Assembly (NCBI GenBank): GCA_947643295.1
Contig: CANRVM010000051.1
Location: 1-8,110 of the forward strand
Length of the DNA: 8,110 bases
Source of the DNA: an uncultured Mycoplasmatota bacterium
GTDB lineage: Bacteria; Bacillota_I; Bacilli_A; RF39; UBA660
Reading direction: 5' to 3'
Positions 1 to 6,256 of this stretch are shown piece by piece. Position 1 is the first letter of the stretch. The number at the start of each line of letters is the position of its first letter. The position numbers and the translations under genes were made by a program. Under the pieces are notes generated by a model that was given only the letters and a program-made list of their open reading frames with translations, did no database searches and was not told the DNA's origin.

Positions 1-83
1 ATGTTTATTTTCTTTTGTGGATTATTTTTTTCTTTTTCTTGACTGAACTGTAACATTTAGATGTATGGTAAGAGTAAAATGAA

Positions 84-112
84 TTGACAAGATAGAAAAA
101 ATAAGGTAAAAT
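84..112 (+). promoter_or_regulatory. Sigma-70-type promoter of the M15D peptidase gene
   Basis: A perfect -35 box TTGACA (84-89) is followed after exactly 17 bases by TAAAAT (107-112, 5 of 6 consensus). Transcription would start near 119, giving a leader of about 20 bases. The ribosome binding site GGGAGG (126-131) sits 6 bases before the ATG. The upstream stretch 1-83 shows only T-rich sequence and no gene. Confidence 0.8.
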
Positions 113-137
113 ATAGAACCAAAAAGGGAGGGTTATC

Positions 138-1505
138 ATGACAAAAAGAAAGAAGAATATTGTTTTTATGGGTTTTGTCTTATTGATAATGGTAGTGGCA
201 TTTTTTTCTTTTACAGAAAAGAATACGATTCATACAGAGAAAAAAGAATATTATACAGGGGTAATAGAAGATAATGATTCGACAAATGGAAGTAGTTCTT
301 TTCAAATTATAGAAAGAGATTACGAAATTATAATAAATAATGAGGAAGACACTAGTAGTATTTCAGGAGAAAATTATAATTCTTCAAATAATTATAACAA
401 TTCTTATGGTGAAGCTGAAAATGGTGATATTTATCAATATGATGTAGAAGAAGAGGAACAAGAGGATTTGGTAGAAATAGAGGACGAGGAAGATACTATC
501 GTTTCCTTAAAGAAAACAAGTTCTAAGACAAAAAAGAAAAATGGTTGGTACACGAAAAACGGAAAAAAATATTACTATAACAATGGAAAAAAGTTAAAAA
601 ATACGTATGTAGATTATATTTATTTAAATCATAATGGTGTGGCACAAGCAAAAGTAGGGCACTTTAGTGCTACCCTTTATGGGGCAAGAGCTTGGGCAAA
701 TCAGACTTTAAATATCCGAAAAAAGGCAACTTCTTCTAGTAAAATAATAGGAAACGTTCCAACTGGTGGAAAAATGGTAATATTATCGGAAGAAAATCCA
801 AATACAAAGTATATCAAAGTAAAATATAATGGAACAATTGGTTATGTCTATTCCGATTATATCTATATTAATTTACCAGATGTGATTCCTGATGCTGTAT
901 ATAAAATTACAAATGCTTCTCATTCTATTTATAAATCAGCAGGAAAAAAAATCTCAGGAGTAACCGGAGAAAACTTATATGGGTATACAAAAAAATACAA
1001 CACAAAAATAGGAAAGAATACTTATTATGCTCCTTTATTATATCCGGTTGCAAAACAACTTCAAAAAGCTTATAACATAGCAAGGAAACAAGGATATAAT
1101 TTAAAAATTTACGATACGTATAGACCATATGATGTATCGGTAAAAATTAATCGCTCTTTTCGTAATTTGTATAATTCTAATAAAAGTGTGAAAAAGACGA
1201 TTGATTATGATAAATCTGGACAATATTGGGGTCCAACTTGGTTTTTGGCAAATAGTGTCTCTCGGCATAATCGTGCAACAGCACTTGATTTAACACTAAC
1301 AGATGAAAATAATAAGCAATTATCTGCCCAAACCCCAATGCATACATTAGATACTAGATCATTAAGAAAGTATAATAATGCAGTTGCAAAGAAATTAAGT
1401 AGTATTATGACTTCTGCTGGGTTTGAAACCTTAAAATCAGAATGGTGGCATTTCCAAGAAGATAACTATAAGAGTAGTCCTTACACTTCTTTTAAAATTA
1501 GATAG
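138..1505 (+). CDS. Membrane-anchored VanX/M15D-type D-Ala-D-Ala peptidase with wall-binding repeat and SH3b domain
   Basis: Predicted 455-residue surface zinc peptidase that would cleave D-alanyl-D-alanine dipeptide or the D-Ala terminus of wall peptides outside the membrane. Residues 7-25 form a hydrophobic anchor or signal segment after a basic start. An Asn/Ser-rich and then strongly acidic stretch (about 70-119) is followed by a Lys-rich stretch (124-135). Residues 136-170 resemble one choline-binding-type wall repeat (GWYTKNGKKYYY), and 180-245 resemble a bacterial SH3 domain (LNIRKKATSSSKIIG, WANQT, GYVYSDYI). The catalytic domain (about 252-445) carries YDTYRP with the VanX-type Arg329, SRHNRATALDLTL with zinc ligands His377 and Asp384, and EWWHF with catalytic Glu435 and ligand His438. 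EWWHF favours VanX/M15D over VanY. The usual Gly of SxHxxGxAxD is Ala380. No VanA/VanH/VanR/VanS-like gene is nearby, so a wall-housekeeping role is inferred rather than vancomycin resistance. Start supported by the ribosome binding site. Confidence 0.9.
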   Translation: MTKRKKNIVFMGFVLLIMVVAFFSFTEKNTIHTEKKEYYTGVIEDNDSTNGSSSFQIIERDYEIIINNEEDTSSISGENYNSSNNYNNSYGEAENGDIYQYDVEEEEQEDLVEIEDEEDTIVSLKKTSSKTKKKNGWYTKNGKKYYYNNGKKLKNTYVDYIYLNHNGVAQAKVGHFSATLYGARAWANQTLNIRKKATSSSKIIGNVPTGGKMVILSEENPNTKYIKVKYNGTIGYVYSDYIYINLPDVIPDAVYKITNASHSIYKSAGKKISGVTGENLYGYTKKYNTKIGKNTYYAPLLYPVAKQLQKAYNIARKQGYNLKIYDTYRPYDVSVKINRSFRNLYNSNKSVKKTIDYDKSGQYWGPTWFLANSVSRHNRATALDLTLTDENNKQLSAQTPMHTLDTRSLRKYNNAVAKKLSSIMTSAGFETLKSEWWHFQEDNYKSSPYTSFKIR

Positions 1506-1515
1506 AAATACTATT

Positions 1516-1546
1516 AAAAAAGTTACTGTTTTAACGGTGCTTTTTT
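1516..1546 (+). terminator. Intrinsic terminator after the M15D peptidase gene
   Basis: AAAAAAG (1516-1522) pairs with CTTTTTT (1540-1546). An inner stem ACTG/CGGT (one G-U pair) closes a TTTTAA loop, separated from the outer stem by a small asymmetric internal loop. It lies 10 bases after the stop codon. The A-tract/T-tract arms could let it work on both strands, but the opposite strand has no gene here. Confidence 0.65.
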
Positions 1547-1588
1547 GGTCATTATAACGGTTTATCAAGCACCTTGGAAGAATTGTCT

Positions 1589-1617
1589 TTGACAAAATAG
1601 TTAAAATATGGTATAAT
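1589..1617 (+). promoter_or_regulatory. Fully consensus extended -10 promoter of the SLT-domain gene
   Basis: TTGACA (1589-1594) and TATAAT (1612-1617) are separated by exactly 17 bases, and TGG directly before the -10 box makes it an extended -10 promoter. This is the strongest-looking promoter in the window. Transcription would start near 1624, leaving a leader of about 20 bases that is mostly the ribosome binding site. A small inverted repeat, TTGTC-TTT-GACAA (1583-1595), overlaps the -35 box. Confidence 0.9.
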
Positions 1618-1644
1618 GATGCAGCTTAAAGGGGGAGTGGATGT

Positions 1645-2793
1645 ATGGTCTATGCATTAGAAAATGAGGAGAATCGTTTGGAATATTTGATATTAGAATT
1701 TTTGGAAGCTTATCAACTTCGTCATTCTGATGAAAAAACAATGAGACTAGTAAAAGCAATCCTTTCCAAAAGGGAAATTTCTATTTTACCAGATGATTTA
1801 AAAAAGATTGAAAAAGAAGAACTAAGTAAGGAATTAGAAAGATTGATTATTGAAAAAGCGTATGATGAAGAATATAAAATTTACCATCTAGATAGATTTC
1901 TTCCTATTTTTATGCCCGATAAGAAATCAAAACCATCCTATAAGCTAAAAAAGGTAGCTATGATAGGAAGTATTATTGCGATAACAACGATGACGGGTGT
2001 ATCTGGGGCTTTATTTAGAATGAAGAGCGAAAAAAGTAGTGAACAACAAAGTGTAAATACGACACAAGTAACTTCTATGAGTACAGCAGCTCCTAGAGAA
2101 GAGATCTCTTCTACCCAGGAGAGTATTGAAGAGTTACAAAAAAAGAAAGAGGAATTATTAAAAGCAGAGAAAGAAAGACTAGAAAAAGAAAAACAAAAGG
2201 TATTAACTACTTTTTCTGAATGTAAAAGTATTAAAGAGATTAAATTAAGACAAAAACAGTTAGAAAATTTAAAACTTACCAAAAAAGATAAAATTTATAA
2301 AAAATGTTCTTTATCTGCAGAAAAGCAACATTTTATTTATGAACAATCTATCGTCCATGATCTTCCAGTAGACTTTATGTTTTCTATCATTGATGTAGAA
2401 ACAAGAGGACAATTTAATTCGAGTGGTACGCAATCTTACAATCCTTGGAATGATACATACGATTTGGGATTAACTCAACAAAATTCAAAAAGCTCTCTCT
2501 TAAATTTCTGTAAAGTTTATAATGTAAAGTATAATACTGCTTTTGAATTAGTAAAAAATAATGATTATGTCAATATCTGTGCCGCTTTCTTACAAATAAA
2601 AGAGATTCAATCTAGGATAAAGGATTTTGATCCTGATGAGTATGCAGGTTGTTATAATGGATGGCTTGAGTGGAGAAAAAAGAAAATTTCTATACAATAT
2701 GTTGATTTATTTACGGATGCTTATGATAAGAGTTATACCAAACATCATCAAGTAGAAGAAAAGAAAGTGTTAACAAAGACCAAAAAAAGATAA
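1645..2793 (+). CDS. Single-pass membrane protein with extracellular lysozyme/SLT-like transglycosylase domain
   Basis: Predicted 382-residue protein likely to cut peptidoglycan glycan strands. Residues 1-100 are a charged, helix-rich region with no recognised domain. Residues 104-124 are one transmembrane segment, preceded by a Lys cluster (93-103), so the N-terminus should be cytoplasmic and the rest outside. A Ser/Thr-rich patch (128-160) leads into a Glu/Lys coiled coil (160-186). The C-terminal domain (about 222-365) follows the lysozyme-like SLT pattern: a Glu in VETRGQF (Glu252, predicted catalytic acid), then YDLGLTQQ (272-279) in place of GLMQ, then AGCYNGW (334-340) in place of the A-x-x-YN-x-G motif. 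The tail is polybasic. The ATG at 1645 is preceded by GGGGGAG (1631-1637); an ATG at 1641 is out of frame and soon stops. The SLT assignment rests on pattern spacing and is weaker than for the peptidase upstream. Confidence 0.75.
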   Translation: MVYALENEENRLEYLILEFLEAYQLRHSDEKTMRLVKAILSKREISILPDDLKKIEKEELSKELERLIIEKAYDEEYKIYHLDRFLPIFMPDKKSKPSYKLKKVAMIGSIIAITTMTGVSGALFRMKSEKSSEQQSVNTTQVTSMSTAAPREEISSTQESIEELQKKKEELLKAEKERLEKEKQKVLTTFSECKSIKEIKLRQKQLENLKLTKKDKIYKKCSLSAEKQHFIYEQSIVHDLPVDFMFSIIDVETRGQFNSSGTQSYNPWNDTYDLGLTQQNSKSSLLNFCKVYNVKYNTAFELVKNNDYVNICAAFLQIKEIQSRIKDFDPDEYAGCYNGWLEWRKKKISIQYVDLFTDAYDKSYTKHHQVEEKKVLTKTKKR

Positions 2794-2803
2794 AGAGTTT
2801 TTA

Positions 2804-2843
2804 GATTATTAACAAGTATCATTTTGTTAATAGTCTTTTTTTT
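2804..2843 (+). terminator. Strong intrinsic terminator after the SLT-domain gene
   Basis: A 12-base-pair stem (2804-2815 with 2824-2835, one G-U pair) closes an 8-base loop and is followed immediately by eight T residues (2836-2843). It starts 10 bases past the stop codon. This is the clearest terminator in the window and separates the gene from its downstream neighbour. Confidence 0.92.
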
Positions 2844-2845
2844 GC

Positions 2846-2879
2846 TTGACTTTCTTACCTCTTTGTGTTATTGTATAAG
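2846..2879 (+). promoter_or_regulatory. Probable promoter of the 3D-domain gene
   Basis: TTGACT (2846-2851) is a good -35 box right behind the preceding terminator. The matching -10 box is unclear. TATTGT (2869-2874) has 17-base spacing but only 4 of 6 matches. TATAAG (2874-2879) matches better but sits 22 bases away. Either choice puts the transcript start at roughly 2881-2887, next to the leader hairpin. Confidence 0.5.
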
Positions 2880-2887
2880 GCATTTAA

Positions 2888-2917
2888 AGGGGTGCCACTA
2901 GTAATTGTGGTATCTTT
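2888..2917 (+). promoter_or_regulatory. Stem-loop in the 5' leader of the 3D-domain gene
   Basis: Bases 2888-2898 can pair with 2907-2917: a G-C/A-T core (CCAC with GTGG), further pairs out to 2888/2917 with four G-U pairs, and an 8-base loop TAGTAATT. It would lie at or near the 5' end of the mRNA, about 40 bases before the translation start. Only CTTTA follows it, not a T-tract, so it is more likely an mRNA-stabilising or regulatory hairpin than a terminator. It matches no riboswitch class I can name. Confidence 0.45.
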
Positions 2918-2956
2918 ATGGAGATAGGAAATCAAAAGGAATGTGGGGGAGAGTTT

Positions 2957-4720
2957 ATGACCAAAATAAATTTTATTGCAATAAAGAAATATTCTGATAA
3001 AGAAGAGATGCATGTTTTTACAAAGGACGGAAAAGAAGAAGTTTATCCAGTGTTTGGTAATAAAGAAGAGACAAAAAATAGTTTTAGACAGTTCAAGGAA
3101 TTAGCGAATCAAAATGAAATTCCTTATTCAGTGAAAGGACTTCGGGAGCTAAGAAGACTAGGATTAGTATATTATTTAGAAGAAGAGGAATTCGACCGAT
3201 TATATCCAGCAATGAGTCAAGGAAATAAAAATCAAGCACAATCTCAGAAAGAGAAGGAGTATCTTAGAGCAGAGAAAAAAAAGATAAAAGAGTATTTAAC
3301 TGCGGTTGAAAAGAATCCGAATTTTTTATTGGATGGTAGAAGAAATCCCTATTTTGATAGGAGAAAATTCTATGAGAAAGACTCTAATTCTAATAGGAAG
3401 GAAAAACAACTTCCGCAGCTATATAAAGGAATTCATGATTTTATTCTTCCAAACGAAGTACCAAAAACCTCTTTTATTATGATTAAAAAACCATTGGACG
3501 AGAAAACAAGAGAAGAACCATTCAAGATGCATGTTTTCACAAGTGATGGAGAAGAAAAAATATATCCATTCACAAAACAGAATATGGTTAGACAACTAAG
3601 TAAATTAGCTCAGGAGAATGATTTTACCTATTCTTCTAAAGGACTTCGGGAGTTAAGAAGACTAGGATTACTATATTATCTAGAGGAAGAAGAGTTCGAC
3701 CAACTATATCCAACCATGAGTCAAAGAAATAAAAATCAAGCTCAATATCAAAAGAAGAAGGAAAAAGAAGAAGCAGCAGAAAAACAATTTCTTCAAAATT
3801 ATTATGTTTTAGAGGAAATGATTAAAAGAAGAGCAGCTACCACAAAAAATACTACTCCTACTAGAGAAAAGAAAGTAGACGATTTAGATTCCACAAAAGT
3901 AAAAGAATTTATGCACCATGAAGTAGAAGAAAAATTACCAAATACGGAAAAGAAAAATTTCAAATTAAAAAGAGTTGCTATGATGGGGACTATTTTAGCT
4001 ATGGCTATTTCCAATGTTTTTAGTGGAGGAAGTAGTAGAACAGAAAATAGAAAAGTGATTGAATCCACTGTGGATAGTACAAAAACTCCACCTAAAAAAT
4101 CCGAAAAATCTCAAAATACGACTCAGCAAACTAAGCAGGATACCAAAAATCAAGAACCGAAGGTAGCCACTGCAAAAGAGGAATCTACTAACCAAAAGAT
4201 GGCAAATAAACAAGAGACGAAGGAAGTAGATTATAAGTTTATCATAGGAACTTTAGCTTCAAAAAAAATTATACAAAATACTTCGGATAACACTAGAATG
4301 ACAGGTTCTCAGTATAAGGCTAGATTGACTAATTTTTGGCCGGATGATGGGTATGGAACAGGTAGAGTAACTGGTAGTGGAAAAACAATATATGATTTTC
4401 AAGTGAATGAACATGGCTGGTATACTTATCAAGGGAAACTTGTAATAGGAACGGGTACTCCATATTTATTAAAATATGGGTATAAACAAGGTAAAGGGGT
4501 ACGTTTGTATGAATATTATGATGAGCTAACCCTTACGATAGATGGGAAAAATTATCCAGCTATTGTACTAGATTCTTGTGGTGCAGCAATGAAAGAAAAA
4601 CGGATTGACTTATACATAGTAGGTGAAAGATATAAAAAAGATACCACTATAAGGGTTAACGAAAACAATCATGCCGTAAAAAAGGGAAGCAAGGCGAAAC
4701 AAAAAGTAAAGACGAGGTAA
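2957..4720 (+). CDS. Single-pass membrane protein with duplicated N-terminal module and C-terminal 3D/double-psi-barrel domain
   Basis: Predicted 587-residue protein. The ATG at 2957 is chosen over one 39 bases upstream because GGGGGAGAG (2945-2953) precedes it, while the upstream ATG has no ribosome binding site and abuts a leader hairpin. Residues 2-101 and 169-269 are two copies of an unrecognised module whose core starts KGLRELRRLGL. A charged linker (102-168) separates them. Residues 340-356 are a short hydrophobic segment after a basic KLKR cluster, so the repeats should be cytoplasmic. A Lys/Thr/Gln-rich stalk (360-420) follows. The C-terminal domain (about 453-568) resembles the 3D/YocH/MltA-like double-psi beta barrel: RVTGSG (470-475), then IVLDSCGAAMKEKRIDLY (536-553) with Asp539 and Asp551 in the conserved positions. 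The first of the three family Asp residues appears to be missing. A murein-lytic role is inferred. The tail is Lys-rich. Confidence 0.75.
   Translation: MTKINFIAIKKYSDKEEMHVFTKDGKEEVYPVFGNKEETKNSFRQFKELANQNEIPYSVKGLRELRRLGLVYYLEEEEFDRLYPAMSQGNKNQAQSQKEKEYLRAEKKKIKEYLTAVEKNPNFLLDGRRNPYFDRRKFYEKDSNSNRKEKQLPQLYKGIHDFILPNEVPKTSFIMIKKPLDEKTREEPFKMHVFTSDGEEKIYPFTKQNMVRQLSKLAQENDFTYSSKGLRELRRLGLLYYLEEEEFDQLYPTMSQRNKNQAQYQKKKEKEEAAEKQFLQNYYVLEEMIKRRAATTKNTTPTREKKVDDLDSTKVKEFMHHEVEEKLPNTEKKNFKLKRVAMMGTILAMAISNVFSGGSSRTENRKVIESTVDSTKTPPKKSEKSQNTTQQTKQDTKNQEPKVATAKEESTNQKMANKQETKEVDYKFIIGTLASKKIIQNTSDNTRMTGSQYKARLTNFWPDDGYGTGRVTGSGKTIYDFQVNEHGWYTYQGKLVIGTGTPYLLKYGYKQGKGVRLYEYYDELTLTIDGKNYPAIVLDSCGAAMKEKRIDLYIVGERYKKDTTIRVNENNHAVKKGSKAKQKVKTR
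2960..3259 (+). repeat. Internal repeat copy 1 (N-terminal module of the 3D-domain protein)
   Basis: This codes for residues 2-101. It opens with a predicted beta-rich segment (FIAIKK, then MHVFTKDGKEEVYP), followed by a helical core KGLRELRRLGLVYYLEEEEF and a Gln/Asn/Lys-rich end (MSQGNKNQAQSQ). The core at 3134-3259 matches 3638-3763 at about 109 of 126 bases by my hand count. Confidence 0.9.
3461..3763 (+). repeat. Internal repeat copy 2 (second module of the 3D-domain protein)
   Basis: This codes for residues 169-269. It matches copy 1 in order: FIMIKK, MHVFTSDGEEKIYP, KGLRELRRLGLLYYLEEEEF and MSQRNKNQAQYQ. In the core, 36 of 42 residues are identical. The region before the core has small insertions and deletions relative to copy 1 and is more diverged. 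Copy 2 leads through a coiled-coil-prone stretch to the membrane segment. Confidence 0.9.
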
Positions 4721-4749
4721 CCTTTTTTCTAGATGGAAAAAGTAATATT

Positions 4750-4782
4750 AGAACACTTATGATGATTGTGTTCTTTTTTTTT
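4750..4782 (+). terminator. Intrinsic terminator after the 3D-domain gene
   Basis: AGAACAC (4750-4756) pairs with GTGTTCT (4768-4774) around an 11-base loop, followed by a run of T residues to 4782. It begins 30 bases past the stop codon. The stem is modest, so some read-through into ftsW is possible. Confidence 0.7.
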
Positions 4783-4814
4783 CTTTTGATAAATAAAATG
4801 AATTAGGTGATGTT

Positions 4815-5906
4815 ATGCATAAAAAAATGGATATCTCTCTTTTTATTTCCGTTATTGTATTAGCAACCTTTGGTCTTCTCATGATTTATTCTGCTTCGTC
4901 TATATGGGCAGAGTATAAGTTTCAAGATAGTTTTTATTATATGAAAAGACAATTTATCTTTTTAGTGATTGGAATATTTTTAATGGTAGCTACTTCTAAA
5001 ATAGACTATAATATTTATTATGAAAAATCCAATAAGATTTTAATTACGTGTCTTATTTTATTAGTTCTTGTTTTAATACCAGGAATTGGGAGTGTTAGGA
5101 ATGGTAGTAGAAGTTGGTTTGGAATTGCTTCTTTTGGTATTCAACCTAGTGAAGCAGCGAAACTTGGCTTAATCATCTTTGCAAGTAAATATTTAAGTAA
5201 TAGCTCGAAGTTTATCAAAAGTTATAAACAGGGAGTTTTTCCTATTTTAGGTGTTGTCTTTTTATTCTTTGGTCTTATCATGTTACAACCAGATCTTGGA
5301 ACAGGGATGATTATTGTCGTATCCATTATTTCTTTATTATTTATCGCCGGTGTTAATATGAAATTTTTCATCGGTGGAGGAGTATTGGGAGTCATTGGTG
5401 TCATTATTTTAATTCTTATCGCACCTTATCGAATGGACCGAATTACTTCTTTTGTTGATCCATGGAAAGATCCTTTAGGAACAGGATTTCAAATTATACA
5501 ATCTTTATATGCCATAGGTCCTGGTGGGCTTCTTGGAACCGGTTTTTTAAAATCGATTCAAAAACAATTTTATTTGCCAGAACCACAGACTGATTTTATT
5601 TTTTCTATTATCGCCGAAGAGTTTGGTATTGTTGGTGCTATTTTTGTGGCAGGTTTATTTTTATTTATTATTTATAGAGGCTTAAAAATATCTCTTCATT
5701 GTAAAGATAGTTTTGCTAAATACTTATCTTTTGGTATGACTTTTCAGTTGGCCTTTCAAGCAATGATGAATTTAATGGTAGTAATTGGAATGATACCCGT
5801 TACTGGTGTTACGCTTCCATTTCTTTCTTATGGAGGAAGTAGTTTATTAATTACGATGTTTGGTATTGGGATTATTTTAAATATTTCGAGGTATCACAGA
5901 GAATAG
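4815..5906 (+). CDS. ftsW: SEDS-family peptidoglycan glycosyltransferase FtsW
   Basis: FtsW-type integral membrane enzyme that polymerises lipid II into glycan strands, normally with a class B penicillin-binding protein at the division septum. The 363 residues are almost entirely hydrophobic helices, and the length is normal for FtsW/SpoVE. SEDS signatures are present in order: NGSRSWFGI (96-104), IQPSEAAK (109-116), LQPDLGTG (157-164), FYLPEPQTDFIFSIIAEEFG (252-271) and GVTLPFLSYGGSS (331-343). Asp260 aligns with the essential catalytic Asp of SEDS proteins (Asp280 of Bacillus subtilis RodA, Asp297 of E. coli FtsW). The LPEP-TDFIF and LPFLSYGGSS sequences favour FtsW/SpoVE over RodA, but SpoVE cannot be excluded. 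AGGTGA (4805-4810) precedes the ATG by only 4 bases. I could not place a convincing promoter between the upstream terminator and the start, so it may depend partly on read-through. No penicillin-binding protein gene is in the window. Confidence 0.93.
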   Translation: MHKKMDISLFISVIVLATFGLLMIYSASSIWAEYKFQDSFYYMKRQFIFLVIGIFLMVATSKIDYNIYYEKSNKILITCLILLVLVLIPGIGSVRNGSRSWFGIASFGIQPSEAAKLGLIIFASKYLSNSSKFIKSYKQGVFPILGVVFLFFGLIMLQPDLGTGMIIVVSIISLLFIAGVNMKFFIGGGVLGVIGVIILILIAPYRMDRITSFVDPWKDPLGTGFQIIQSLYAIGPGGLLGTGFLKSIQKQFYLPEPQTDFIFSIIAEEFGIVGAIFVAGLFLFIIYRGLKISLHCKDSFAKYLSFGMTFQLAFQAMMNLMVVIGMIPVTGVTLPFLSYGGSSLLITMFGIGIILNISRYHRE

Positions 5907-5930
5907 TCAAGTGATTATTATTCTTTTTTT
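5900..5930 (+). terminator. Probable intrinsic terminator overlapping the ftsW stop codon
   Basis: AGAATAGT (5900-5907) pairs with ATTATTCT (5917-5924), eight pairs including one G-U, around a 9-base loop. A T-rich tract runs on from 5924. The 5' arm includes the ftsW stop codon TAG (5904-5906). The A+T-rich stem makes it weaker than the terminator at 2804. Confidence 0.55.
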
Positions 5931-6121
5931 CTTTTCTTTGATAGAATAAAATAACTATTGGAAGAACGGTAAAGGAATGATTTAATGGGATTAGAAAGAC
6001 AGAAACAGAAAATATGATGATAAGTAGTTAGAGGTAAACAATTGATGCTTGATAATAAAATGTCAAAAAAGTAAATGAATAAATTGGCAAATATTATATA
6101 ATAATTTGATGGGAATACTAA

Positions 6122-6256
6122 GTATATATATCATTTTTTATAAGTAGAAAAATTAGACTAGATTGTTCAGATATATTAGAAAAACATGGTGCTGTATTTG
6201 TAAATATATTTTCTTATGAGAAAACATATCGATTTTTACCTACTTTAATGATATAA
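6122..6256 (+). pseudogene. Possible 3' remnant of a lost gene
   Basis: A 44-codon stop-free plus-strand frame ends at TAA (6254-6256). It has no ATG near its 5' end, where it runs into a stop codon. Its second half reads like real protein (LDCSDILEKHGAVFVNIF, then SYEKTYRFLPTLMI) with mixed residue types rather than the Asn/Lys/Ile-only composition expected of A+T-rich spacer. Its stop codon lies inside the terminator at 6238-6270, the same arrangement seen at the end of ftsW. I do not recognise the family, and chance cannot be excluded for a frame this short. Confidence 0.3.

Noticed and set aside
39..69. TTGACT (39-44) as a second upstream promoter for the first gene
   Set aside because: No acceptable -10 box occurs at 16-18 base spacing; TATGGT is 19 bases away and poor. 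The TTGACA/TAAAAT pair at 84-112 is far better.
138..1505. A glycopeptide-resistance vanX locus
   Set aside because: The motifs are VanX-like, but there is no VanA/B ligase, VanH dehydrogenase or VanRS regulator nearby, and the protein is membrane-anchored with wall-binding modules unlike resistance VanX.
1938..2282. A minus-strand open frame of 114 codons, and similar minus-strand frames at 925-1128, 3802-4213, 5222-5404, 6484-6696 and 7816-8040
   Set aside because: All lie antisense to clear plus-strand genes, have low-complexity Phe/Leu/Ser/Ile-rich products expected from the complement of Lys/Glu-rich coding sequence, and lack supporting start signals.
2918..2956. An upstream in-frame ATG that would extend the 3D-domain protein by 13 residues
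   Set aside because: It has no ribosome binding site and directly abuts a predicted leader hairpin, while the ATG at 2957 has GGGGGAGAG at proper spacing and begins the part that aligns with the second repeat.
4734..4799. A promoter for ftsW (TGGAAA with TATGAT, or TAAAAT at 4794)
   Set aside because: The first pair is poor and lies in the upstream terminator; the second would start transcription inside the ribosome binding site and has no -35 box.
6107..6139. A hairpin with six T residues as an intrinsic terminator
   Set aside because: The stem is only TGAT/ATCA plus ATAC/GTAT separated by a 4x4 internal mismatch, too weak to call.
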